Shown here piece by piece: positions 14,247-22,269 of a stretch of DNA of 33,075 bases. The notes beneath the pieces are model-generated. The model saw only the letters and a program-made list of their open reading frames with translations, did not search any database and had not been told where the DNA came from. The DNA is from Flavobacterium sp. UBA807. GTDB lineage: Bacteria; Bacteroidota; Bacteroidia; Flavobacteriales; Flavobacteriaceae. Within the stretch, counting starts at the first letter, position 1, and the number at the start of each line of letters is the position of its first letter. Made by a program: the position numbers and the translations under genes. Location: contig DBIH01000033.1 in NCBI GenBank assembly GCA_002296885.1, positions 1-33,075 of the forward strand. The letters run 5' to 3'.

Positions 14247-16547
14247 ATGACGATAAAAAAAATCACTTCACTGGCGCTAATTCTGGCATCCTCGGCAATT
14301 TTTGCCCAGCAGGAACAGGATTCAATAGCTGCTACAACAGTAGCAGTTGCAATAAAAAAAGAGCCCTTAACCAGAAGAGAAGTTCTTGATTCAATCAAGG
14401 CAACTTTTGTTCATGATGAAGTAGCTTCCTGTATCGATAGTTTGTGGATGAAGGAAATGGTAAATCTTGATTTGTATGAAGATTTAACGACCGACATAAA
14501 AAACATCAATGTTGATGAAAAAGTTGATTATGAATTGCCAACCGAAGTTCTAAAGGAAAGACTTAAGAAAATGGATGAAAAATCTCCATTCAACATCGAG
14601 TATAATGTTGGTTTGGAAAATGTTATTAAATCCTTCTTAAAGAACAGAAAAAGAGCCTTTGAAAGATTAATGGGACTTTCCCAGTTTTATTTCCCTCAGT
14701 TTGAGGAATCACTTTCGGCACAAAACATTCCTCTGGAAATTAAATATTTGGCGGTTGTTGAATCAGCATTAAATCCAAGAGCAGTTTCAAGAGTTGGGGC
14801 AACTGGTCTGTGGCAGTTTATGTACCAAACTGGAAAGCAGTATGATTTAAACATCAACTCTTATGTTGATGAAAGAAGCGATCCGTTGAAAGCAAGCAAT
14901 GCCGCTGCACAGTACATGAAAAACATGTATGCTATTTTTGGTGACTGGGATTTGGTGTTGGCGTCTTATAATTCAGGACCGGGTAACGTAGCAAAAGCAA
15001 TCAGACGTTCAGGAGGAAAACAAAACTATTGGAACATTAGAAAATATTTACCAAAAGAAACTCAGGGTTACCTTCCGGCATTCCTTGCTACTATGTACAT
15101 CTTTGAATACCACAAAGAACATGGAATTAAACCGGACAGAGCTGTTGCGAATCACTTTGCAACGGATACTGTAATGATAAAAAATGCACTGACATTCAAA
15201 CAAATTTCGGATTTGTTAGATGTTCCTGTTGCTGAATTACAGTTTTTGAATCCCTCATACAAAAGAGAAGAAATTCCATTTATTACCGGAGAAAATCATT
15301 ACTTGAGATTGCCAATTAATAAAGTAGCAGTATTTACTTCAAATGAGGATAAAATCTATGCTTTCGCTCAATACGAAGCCAACAAAAGAGAGCGCCCATA
15401 TGAAAGTATGCTTGCTTCAAGAAATTCTGGCGATTCAGACAATGACGGAACCGTTTCAAGGCTTAAATTCCATAAAGTCAGAAGAGGTGACAGTTTGAGT
15501 GAGATTTCAAACAGATATGGAATCACAATGAGTGAACTTAAAAAGTGGAATCACCTTAGAGGCAATAAAGCTCCGTTAGGCAGAAGCTTAAAAATCTATA
15601 CAATTGAAGCCGTTGCTTCAAACGACAGAAAGGCTACACCTGAGGCAAAACAGAGCCGGACAGAGTTAAAAGCAGATTCAGTTTCTGTAAAAGAATCTAC
15701 AGCTCTTGCATCAAATACAGCTAAAACATTCAGAGAAGAAAAAGTTGTTTCTTATAAGGATGTTGTAAAAATGCACAAAGTGAAAAGAGGTGATAATCTT
15801 GGTGATATTTCAGATAAATATGGAGTTACCGTTGCTGAAATTAAAAAATGGAATCACATAAAAGGAAGCAATATCATTCCTGGTAAAAGTTTAAAAATAG
15901 TTAAAAACGAAAGAGTTGTAACCACCGTTAGAAAAGAAGTTAAAGCAGATAAAAATGCTGTTGAAACTGCAGTTGCATCAAATGATGATGACAAACCAAG
16001 TGACTATTATGAAGTTCAAAGAGGAGATAATTTATTCAGTATTGCCAAAAAATTCAATGTCAGCTTAGAAGATCTTAAAAGATGGAATAATCTTGATGGT
16101 TTGAATGTTGACCAAGGAGCAAAAATTGCTTTGGTAGGTGATGAGGATTCGGCGAAAGAAACAGCAAATAAACCTGAAGTTAAAATCACCGAACACGTTG
16201 TTGAAAAAGGTGAAAACTTAGGAAGCATTGCAAGAAAGTTTGATGTTGCCATTTCTGATATCAAAGAATGGAATAATATGGAAGACAACACTGTTCAGCT
16301 TGGGGCTAAACTAATTGTAGGTAAAAAATACATTATCACCAATGACAACAAAAATAATGCTTCAAGAAAAGAAAGCATAGCTGTTAACAACAGAGAGCAG
16401 GTAAAATTATACTACGTTAAAAAAGGCGATTCATTATTTAGCATTGCCAAAAAATATCCTGGCGTTTCAATCTCCGATTTGAAAAAATGGAACGGAATCA
16501 AAAACGAAAGCTTAAAAGCGGGGATGAGATTAAAAATTAACGGTTAA
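14247..16547 (+). CDS. Lytic transglycosylase with five LysM repeats (MltD-like)
   Basis: From the ATG at 14247 the product is 766 residues. A signal peptide ending Ala-Ile-Phe-Ala-Gln (about 1-21) is followed by an SLT/lysozyme-like domain (about 160-290), with catalytic Glu172 in VVESALNPRA and the motif GATGLWQFM. Five LysM domains follow at about 407-454, 508-555, 587-630, 648-691 and 720-765, each with a K/R-G-D/E-x-L and a K-x-W-N core. It should cleave the glycan strands of peptidoglycan in the periplasm, with LysM repeats binding the wall. E. coli MltD carries fewer LysM repeats. An in-frame start at 14187 would begin inside the palindrome at 14179-14204 and place 20 residues before the signal peptide, so it is rejected. 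Confidence 0.92.
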   Translation: MTIKKITSLALILASSAIFAQQEQDSIAATTVAVAIKKEPLTRREVLDSIKATFVHDEVASCIDSLWMKEMVNLDLYEDLTTDIKNINVDEKVDYELPTEVLKERLKKMDEKSPFNIEYNVGLENVIKSFLKNRKRAFERLMGLSQFYFPQFEESLSAQNIPLEIKYLAVVESALNPRAVSRVGATGLWQFMYQTGKQYDLNINSYVDERSDPLKASNAAAQYMKNMYAIFGDWDLVLASYNSGPGNVAKAIRRSGGKQNYWNIRKYLPKETQGYLPAFLATMYIFEYHKEHGIKPDRAVANHFATDTVMIKNALTFKQISDLLDVPVAELQFLNPSYKREEIPFITGENHYLRLPINKVAVFTSNEDKIYAFAQYEANKRERPYESMLASRNSGDSDNDGTVSRLKFHKVRRGDSLSEISNRYGITMSELKKWNHLRGNKAPLGRSLKIYTIEAVASNDRKATPEAKQSRTELKADSVSVKESTALASNTAKTFREEKVVSYKDVVKMHKVKRGDNLGDISDKYGVTVAEIKKWNHIKGSNIIPGKSLKIVKNERVVTTVRKEVKADKNAVETAVASNDDDKPSDYYEVQRGDNLFSIAKKFNVSLEDLKRWNNLDGLNVDQGAKIALVGDEDSAKETANKPEVKITEHVVEKGENLGSIARKFDVAISDIKEWNNMEDNTVQLGAKLIVGKKYIITNDNKNNASRKESIAVNNREQVKLYYVKKGDSLFSIAKKYPGVSISDLKKWNGIKNESLKAGMRLKING

Positions 16548-16570
16548 TTCCGAAAATCTTATATAAATTT

Positions 16571-16606
16571 GGGTTTTATTTCTGTTATGAATAAAACCCT
16601 TTTTTT
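16571..16606 (+). terminator. Terminator-like hairpin enclosing the next gene's start codon
   Basis: GGGTTTTATT (16571-16580) pairs perfectly with AATAAAACCC (16590-16599), and seven T follow (16600-16606). The 9-nt loop (16581-16589) ends with the ATG (16587-16589) of the DUF4837 gene. It could terminate the transglycosylase transcript while also sequestering the next start. Confidence 0.65.
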
Positions 16607-17558
16607 ATGGCTTTTTGTTTCGTTCCTGCTGTGTTCCTGCTCGTTTAAAAAAGACGAACACAAGGGAGTTTCTTCTGCGCCCATAAATACCATTTCGGTA
16701 ATCATTGACGATCAGCTTTGGAACGGAGAAGTTGGCGACAGCATCCGGAACAAATTTGCATCACCGGTTTTAGGTTTGCCACAGGAAGAACCTTTGTTTT
16801 CAATAAATCAATACCCCGTTAAACTTTTTGAAGGTTTCTCAACTGACACCAGAAACATTTTGATTGTCAAAAAAGATAATGAAAATAAATTCGAATTCAA
16901 AAAAAATGAATTTGCCACACCTCAAAATGCCTTTCATATATCGGGAAGGACTTCATTTGAAATAATAGAACTTCTCGAAAAAAATGCACCAGAGATTATC
17001 AAAAAAATGCATGAAATAGAAATTCTCCACAATCAGGAAATTTTTAAGGATTCGTTGCTTGACACTAAAAAAATTCAGAAGAAATTCAATATAGATTTGC
17101 TTATTCCTTCCAAATATGAGTATGTAATGCGAAGGAGAAATTTCATCTGGCTGAAAAGCGAAATCACTACCGGAAATACCAGTTTGATCATTTATCAGAT
17201 TCCGTGGCGAAATATTCGTCCGAAGTATGCGGTAACCGATGTTGTGATTACAAGAGATTCTATCGGAAAAGCCTATATTCACGGTTCGGATTATGGAACC
17301 CAAATGATATCTGATCAGGCTTATTCACCTTATTTCCAAAGAACAACTTTGGCAGGATATAAATGCTATGAAACGAAAGGAACCTGGCAGATGAAAAACG
17401 ATTTCATGTCGGGACCATTTATCAATTATGCGATCTTTGATAAGGCACACGGGAGGATTTTGGTTCTCGAAGGATTTTGCTATGCACCATCAAAAGAAAA
17501 ACGTGATTTAATGTTTGAATTGGAATCAATCATCAAATCGATAAAAATTAAAAAATGA
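16587..17558 (+). CDS. DUF4837 family lipoprotein
   Basis: From the ATG at 16587 the product is 323 residues. The N-terminus MNKTLFLWLFVSFLLCSCS is a lipoprotein signal with a Leu-Cys-Ser-Cys lipobox. The remainder resembles DUF4837, a Bacteroidota family of unknown function, including the segments Val-Ile-Ile-Asp-Asp-Gln-Leu-Trp-Asn-Gly and Pro-Trp-Arg-Asn-Ile-Arg-Pro. It is probably anchored in the periplasm or outer membrane. An in-frame TTG at 16569 adds six residues that do not fit a signal. The ATG lies in the loop of a terminator-like hairpin, 40 nt after the transglycosylase gene. The elaA-like gene follows by 5 nt. Confidence 0.8.
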   Translation: MNKTLFLWLFVSFLLCSCSFKKDEHKGVSSAPINTISVIIDDQLWNGEVGDSIRNKFASPVLGLPQEEPLFSINQYPVKLFEGFSTDTRNILIVKKDNENKFEFKKNEFATPQNAFHISGRTSFEIIELLEKNAPEIIKKMHEIEILHNQEIFKDSLLDTKKIQKKFNIDLLIPSKYEYVMRRRNFIWLKSEITTGNTSLIIYQIPWRNIRPKYAVTDVVITRDSIGKAYIHGSDYGTQMISDQAYSPYFQRTTLAGYKCYETKGTWQMKNDFMSGPFINYAIFDKAHGRILVLEGFCYAPSKEKRDLMFELESIIKSIKIKK

Positions 17559-17563
17559 CATAA

Positions 17564-18010
17564 ATGAACTTAGAATGGAAAATAAGGCGATTTGAGGCAC
17601 TAACTGCGAACGAACTATATGATTTGTTACAATTGCGCAGTGAAGTCTTTGTGGTGGAGCAAAATTGCCCTTACCAAGATGTTGACGGCAAAGATCAAAA
17701 AGCATTGCATCTGATAGGGGAAGATAATGGACAAACAGTTGCTTATGCGCGATTGTTCAAACCAAAAGATTATTTTGAGGAGGCTTCTATTGGACGTGTT
17801 GTTGTGAAACCAACATATCGTGATAAAAAACTCGGACATATCTTAATGCGGGAAGCAATTTATTTTATAAAATCACAATTCAATGAAACCAAAATCACGA
17901 TTTCGGCTCAGTTGTATTTAAAGAAATTCTACGAAAGCCACGATTTTATTCAAACGAGCGAACCATATCTCGAAGACGATATTCCGCACATCGAAATGAG
18001 GAGGAGTTAG
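17564..18010 (+). CDS. elaA: GNAT family N-acetyltransferase (ElaA-like)
   Basis: The 148-residue product matches the ElaA subgroup of GNAT acyltransferases, with the N-terminal LRSEVFVVEQNCPYQDVDG segment. The acetyl-CoA binding region is Ile-Gly-Arg-Val-Val-Val followed by a Tyr-Arg-Asp-Lys-Lys-Leu-Gly loop (about residues 87-105). It likely acetylates a small molecule or a protein; the substrate is unknown. It follows the DUF4837 gene by 5 nt. Its TAG overlaps the TAA of the convergent OmpA-family gene in a 4-base TTAG (18007-18010). Confidence 0.83.
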   Translation: MNLEWKIRRFEALTANELYDLLQLRSEVFVVEQNCPYQDVDGKDQKALHLIGEDNGQTVAYARLFKPKDYFEEASIGRVVVKPTYRDKKLGHILMREAIYFIKSQFNETKITISAQLYLKKFYESHDFIQTSEPYLEDDIPHIEMRRS

Positions 18011-18819
18011 ATTTTTGTGATAACCAATTCTACTCTTCTGTCGTAATCGGCTCCTTTCCCAAGAGGGACAGTATTTCCATAGCCTTTAAAAGTCATACGC
18101 TCTTTAGCTATTTTTTTAAATAGTAGATATTTGTAAACTGCTTCAGCCCTGTTTACTGATAACTGCCGTTTTCGGGTATCTAAATCGATAGCTTCTTTTT
18201 GATATGGTGGCGTGCAACAAACATGTCCCTGAACTTCAAACTCCAGGTTTTTGTATTTGTATAAAAGACGCGCAATTTTATCCAATTCGGTTTTAGATTT
18301 AAAAGGCAGCTTACTGCTTCCTCTTTCAAATAAAATATTGCCAAGATAAATATGATCGCCTACAACATGGTGCTTCTGTACAGTTTCATAAAATCCCGGA
18401 ATCTGAATTTTTGGCAAAGGTTTTAAATGAACGACAACATCCACACGACGGTTTTTGGAGCGTCTTTCAGGCAGATTTTCTACAATATCATCTTCAATTA
18501 AAATCCTTCCTTTGCCTTCAATGGTTACTATTATTTTGCTTTTGATTCCGCTTTCAATGAATCTCTGCTGGATGGCAGTAGCACGTTTGGTAGAAAGTTT
18601 GAAATTATAGGCATCTTTTCCAACATCATCGGTATAACCAAAAATCTGAATGTCTTCAATTCGGGTCGAATCTGTTTTTTTGATAAAGTCGATAGCTTCG
18701 TTAACTTCTTTTTCATTCAGTGTGACTTTGTCAAATTCAAAATAAATGGAATGAACAACTTCTTCCTGAGCCTGAATAAAACCAAAAAATAATAGGGGCA
18801 GATATTTTAGAATCTTCAT
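18007..18819 (-). CDS. Protein with two tandem OmpA-like peptidoglycan-binding domains
   Basis: The 270-residue product has a signal peptide (about 1-17) and then two OmpA C-terminal-type domains, about 24-130 and 155-270. Each opens with the typical strand (Ile-Tyr-Phe-Glu-Phe-Asp and Ile-Leu-Phe-Glu-Arg-Gly). Each also carries the Leu-Ser-x-x-Arg-Ala helix that contacts diaminopimelate in peptidoglycan. There is no beta-barrel or lipobox, so the protein looks soluble in the periplasm. It starts 1 nt after the S41 protease gene and ends with a stop overlapping that of elaA. A role in tethering envelope components to peptidoglycan is inferred. Confidence 0.83.
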   Translation of the reverse strand: MKILKYLPLLFFGFIQAQEEVVHSIYFEFDKVTLNEKEVNEAIDFIKKTDSTRIEDIQIFGYTDDVGKDAYNFKLSTKRATAIQQRFIESGIKSKIIVTIEGKGRILIEDDIVENLPERRSKNRRVDVVVHLKPLPKIQIPGFYETVQKHHVVGDHIYLGNILFERGSSKLPFKSKTELDKIARLLYKYKNLEFEVQGHVCCTPPYQKEAIDLDTRKRQLSVNRAEAVYKYLLFKKIAKERMTFKGYGNTVPLGKGADYDRRVELVITKI

Positions 18820-18820
18820 A

Positions 18821-20458
18821 TTAAATCTTCAAAATCTTATTGTATTCCGGTTTATCGTTTAATACTTCAACTGCTTTTTTAATCTCAAAATTATTCTTGA
18901 TATAATACTGATACAAACCTTCTTTGTATTGGTATCTTTTGATGATTTCATCCAAAATCAAATTCTTGATTTCTTTTTGATTTTTGTCAATCAAAGTCTC
19001 TTCACTTTTTTCCAGGGCAGTCAGTAATTGCTGATATTCTGTTGCAATGGCAGAATCAACATTTTCCTTTTTGGCTTTTTCCAAAGTGTTTTTCAAAGCG
19101 ACTTCGGTTTCTGTGTCTAATGATATTTTTTCTCTTTTGATGAAGGCTTTAAAATCGATTAGATCAGCATCGGTAATCGTTGGGATTTTATCTCCAAGAT
19201 TTGGATTTTTATAGTAGTAATAAGTCGCATAATTAAATATTGCGTCATTTTTCTGTAAAGCTTCGGCAATTGCACTGGTCTTAGTGTTTTCGAGAACAAC
19301 ATCCGGCAAAATACCACCGCCGTCATAAACTGTTCTTCCTCTTTTTGTTTTGAAAGCATTATAGTTTTTCTCCTCAGTTCTTATCGCTTTTCCATTCTTA
19401 TCCTTATGTGCATAATTCAATGCCTGAATACATCTGCCGGATGGGGTGTAATATTTTGAAATAGTCACCTTAACCTGCGTTCCATAAGTCATATCGAAAG
19501 GTCTTTGCACCAATCCTTTTCCAAAACTTCTGCTTCCAACAATCACGGCACGGTCTAAATCCTGTAAAGCGCCTGAAACAATTTCGGAAGCGGAAGCACT
19601 TTTTCCGTCAACAATTACGACCAATGGGATTTCAGTATCAACTGGGTCTTTGGTCGTTTTATTGGTATTGTTGTATTTCGAATTTTTAGATTTTGTAGTT
19701 ACAATGATTTCCCCTTTTGGAACAAAAAGATTGCAGATATTTACCGCTTCATTTAGTAAACCACCTGGGTTTCCACGTAAGTCGAGAATGATTTGCTTGG
19801 CACCTTGGTCTTTCAGGCTTTCTAAAGCTTCTTTGGTTTCCGATGATGCTTTTTGGTTGAATTGTGACAAGACAATGTAACCAGTTTTATCGTCAACCAT
19901 ACCATAAAACGGAACCGCTTTCACCGCTACTTCATCAAGCACTAATTGTGTCGACATTTGCTTTCCCTGACGCAGATATTTGATGTCTACTTTTGTGCCT
20001 TTAGCGCCTTTCATCAGTTGCGAAGCATCGTCTTTAAAATCAGCCAAAAGCACATCACCAATCTGAGTGATTTCGTCACCGGCCTTTAACCCGGCTTTAT
20101 CGGCAGGAAAACCTTTGTAAGGTTCCTTCACAATAAGCTTATCTTCTTTTCGCGTAATCATAGCGCCAATTCCGGTATATTCTCCGGTATTGTTTATCTT
20201 GAATTTGATTACATCCTGCTCGTTGAAATAATTAGTGTAAGGATCCAAATCGGCAAGCATGCTTTTAATGGCTTTGTCCATCAACTCCGCCGGATTGGTT
20301 TCATCAACATAGTTTTGATTGATGGTTTTGTAAAGCGTTGTAAAGATTTCTATCTGTTTAGAAATTTCGAAGAAATCGTCTTTAAAGCTCACACCAATAA
20401 AGAGAAATACGCTCAATAGTGCCGGAATGAAATATCTTTTTTTAATTTTCGGTAGCAT
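18821..20458 (-). CDS. S41 family carboxy-terminal processing protease (CtpA-like)
   Basis: The 545-residue product has an N-terminal membrane or signal segment (about 8-25), a PDZ domain (about 90-175) with the Gly-Leu-Lys-Ala-Gly-Asp-Glu-Ile loop, and the S41 core (about 180-360). The Ser/Lys dyad is S289 in SASASE and K314 in SFGKG, 25 residues apart as in tail-specific proteases. A charged helical C-terminus follows. It should degrade or process periplasmic substrates from their C-termini. Its start overlaps the DUF4349 gene by 17 nt and its end is 1 nt from the OmpA-family gene, so the three form one operon. Confidence 0.92.
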   Translation of the reverse strand: MLPKIKKRYFIPALLSVFLFIGVSFKDDFFEISKQIEIFTTLYKTINQNYVDETNPAELMDKAIKSMLADLDPYTNYFNEQDVIKFKINNTGEYTGIGAMITRKEDKLIVKEPYKGFPADKAGLKAGDEITQIGDVLLADFKDDASQLMKGAKGTKVDIKYLRQGKQMSTQLVLDEVAVKAVPFYGMVDDKTGYIVLSQFNQKASSETKEALESLKDQGAKQIILDLRGNPGGLLNEAVNICNLFVPKGEIIVTTKSKNSKYNNTNKTTKDPVDTEIPLVVIVDGKSASASEIVSGALQDLDRAVIVGSRSFGKGLVQRPFDMTYGTQVKVTISKYYTPSGRCIQALNYAHKDKNGKAIRTEEKNYNAFKTKRGRTVYDGGGILPDVVLENTKTSAIAEALQKNDAIFNYATYYYYKNPNLGDKIPTITDADLIDFKAFIKREKISLDTETEVALKNTLEKAKKENVDSAIATEYQQLLTALEKSEETLIDKNQKEIKNLILDEIIKRYQYKEGLYQYYIKNNFEIKKAVEVLNDKPEYNKILKI

Positions 20459-21356
20459 CTTTTTTATTTTTTCTTTTAAATCGTTTTCTGATTAGTACAA
20501 ATAAGACAACTAATGTAACAATTACTGGCCAAATTCCTAATAAGCTAATAAAGAAATTTGAAATTCCGTTAAAGCCCGATACTATTGCGTTGCCTATTCT
20601 TCCACCATACGAAACCGTGGCTTTGCTCCCTTGTGCAACAGGTTTGTAAAACTCAATATCCAATGTACTCATGGCCACTTTGTTCTGAAGGTATTTTAAC
20701 CTTCCTTCCTTTGCTTCAATTTCTTCCCTGATTTCTGAAAGCTGTCTTTCTATTTCTAGCATTTCAGATACTTTGTTGGCTTTTTTCAAAAGTTCGAAGT
20801 AGCGTTCTTCCAAAACTTTTTTGGTTTTTATGCGCGAAGCGACATCTATATATTCTTCGGTGACGTCTTGTGATGAAATGTTTTTTCGGTCAAAATAGGA
20901 TACTCCTTTCGAAATTTCCTTGATAAAAGCATCAAAGTTTTCATTCGGTATGCGGATGGTAATATTTCGGGAAAGTTCATAATCACCATTTGATTCGGAA
21001 TCATTTTTAATAATGGCTTTATACTTTTTTACAGCGGCCTGAATTTGATTGTAAGTTTTTTGTAAATCATCAGTCTGATAACGTAGTTCCCCGGATTTGA
21101 TAATTTTAGATTCAATAGATTCTTCTTTGGTTGGTTCTACTAAATCCATTTTATCTTCACCACTACTAGTAGACAAGCTAGCGGCAGCAACAACTGCAGT
21201 GTCAACGGCTTCAACAGCGGTGGTGTCGACGGAGGCATAACTCGGCTCAGATACTTTACAATCAACCGCCCTGTCTTCGGCATAAACGGCATCAGCTTTT
21301 TTGCAGCAGACAAACAATACAATAATCACAGCATAAATTAGGACTTTGACTTTCAT
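20442..21356 (-). CDS. DUF4349 domain lipoprotein
   Basis: From the ATG at 21354-21356 the product is 304 residues. MKVKVLIYAVIIVLFVC forms a lipoprotein signal with a Leu-Phe-Val-Cys lipobox. The central domain (about 80-260) contains the DUF4349 pattern: Arg-Ile-Pro-Asn-Glu-Asn-Phe-Asp, a coiled coil (about 180-220), and Val-Ala-Met-Ser-Thr-Leu-Asp-Ile-Glu-Phe. A C-terminal membrane helix (about 270-292) ends in a Lys/Arg-rich tail. The function is unknown. A longer start at 21392 adds 12 residues before the signal and is not supported. The 3' end overlaps the S41 gene start by 17 nt. Confidence 0.82.
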   Translation of the reverse strand: MKVKVLIYAVIIVLFVCCKKADAVYAEDRAVDCKVSEPSYASVDTTAVEAVDTAVVAAASLSTSSGEDKMDLVEPTKEESIESKIIKSGELRYQTDDLQKTYNQIQAAVKKYKAIIKNDSESNGDYELSRNITIRIPNENFDAFIKEISKGVSYFDRKNISSQDVTEEYIDVASRIKTKKVLEERYFELLKKANKVSEMLEIERQLSEIREEIEAKEGRLKYLQNKVAMSTLDIEFYKPVAQGSKATVSYGGRIGNAIVSGFNGISNFFISLLGIWPVIVTLVVLFVLIRKRFKRKNKKDATEN

Positions 21357-21429
21357 AATAAAAAGGTTTTGGGTTACTATACTAGAACGCAAAAGAGTGC
21401 TAATTTATTGTGTATAAGAAATCTAATAG

Positions 21430-21813
21430 TTAATTTTTGGCCTCTTTGAGTGCTTTGATAAACTTTTCAAAAAGCTGAATGGTTTTCGCGTTTATTTCAG
21501 AATGGGATAATTTGTCACTGGTTTGATAAAAAAACATGCAGCAATATTTTGCATCCAGATTTTCAGTCAATAAGTGTTTGTTAAGTCGATACGATTCGCG
21601 GAGTAATCGTTTGTAATAATTTCGGTCGACCGCATTTTTGAAATGTTTTTTGGATACCGAAACCCCGATTTTTAGAGGAACATTTTCTTCATAATCATGT
21701 TTTATATAAACCAAACGCAACGGGAACTTGCTCACCGATTTTCCTTCGGAAAAGAGTAAGTCAATAATTTTTTTGCTTTTTAGTTTTTCATCTTTTGGAT
21801 AAGAAAAATCCAT
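21430..21813 (-). CDS. rnpA: Ribonuclease P protein component
   Basis: The 127-residue product is the protein subunit that aids the RNase P RNA in processing tRNA 5' ends. The RNR signature lies in the basic helix at about 55-73 and reads KKHFKNAVDRNYYKRLLRE. Length is typical (about 110-130). In many bacteria rnpA follows rpmH near dnaA; here it instead sits 2 nt after a small secreted unknown. No rpmH or yidC is near. The next gene begins 73 nt on, so rnpA may end a transcript from the M1 peptidase side. Confidence 0.93.
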   Translation of the reverse strand: MDFSYPKDEKLKSKKIIDLLFSEGKSVSKFPLRLVYIKHDYEENVPLKIGVSVSKKHFKNAVDRNYYKRLLRESYRLNKHLLTENLDAKYCCMFFYQTSDKLSHSEINAKTIQLFEKFIKALKEAKN

Positions 21814-21815
21814 TG

Positions 21816-22223
21816 TTACTTTACGTAGATGTTGTAAACAAATTTTACTTCGTTATAATTGATATAAAGCTGTATTCGGTTGTTTTCTTTTTTCTTAGTA
21901 ATGATTAGAATATTACACTTTGAAAACTTATTGTCAACACATTCAAACGGAACGATATTTACTTCATCGTTATCTGTAATATCTCCATAAGCCTTGATTT
22001 TGAACGATTGTATTTCGGAAGAATTAATCGAAATCAAATCTTTTTTTGCATCAAGCGTTATCAAAACATTGGCGTCTGTAAAATCGGACCATTCATTCCA
22101 GGTTCCATCGTCTTTTTTATCGGCAAAGCTTACACTGCTGGCCTGAAAACGGATAGGCTGAGCTGAAGCAAGGCTACCAAAGCTTAAAAAAAGACAAACG
22201 ACAAGAAGCTGTATAGATTTCAT
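21816..22223 (-). CDS. Small secreted protein of unknown function
   Basis: The 135-residue product has a clear signal peptide (MKSIQLLVVCLFLSFGSLASA, cut after about residue 21). The mature part looks beta-rich, with alternating hydrophobic residues and a pair of Cys at about 95 and 103 (Phe-Glu-Cys-Val and Lys-Cys-Asn) that could form a disulfide. I do not recognise a named family. It is 2 nt upstream of rnpA and 46 nt downstream of the M1 peptidase gene, all on the same strand, so it is likely co-transcribed with them. Confidence 0.72.
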   Translation of the reverse strand: MKSIQLLVVCLFLSFGSLASAQPIRFQASSVSFADKKDDGTWNEWSDFTDANVLITLDAKKDLISINSSEIQSFKIKAYGDITDNDEVNIVPFECVDNKFSKCNILIITKKKENNRIQLYINYNEVKFVYNIYVK

Positions 22224-22269
22224 TTCATTAATGATTTTTGTGTGGTAAATCTACAAATTCTATTTCAAC

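Noticed and set aside
15460..16547. Repeated similar DNA in the second half of the transglycosylase gene, considered as tandem DNA repeats
   Set aside because: The similarity is at the protein level, from five diverged LysM domains; no exact long DNA repeat is present.
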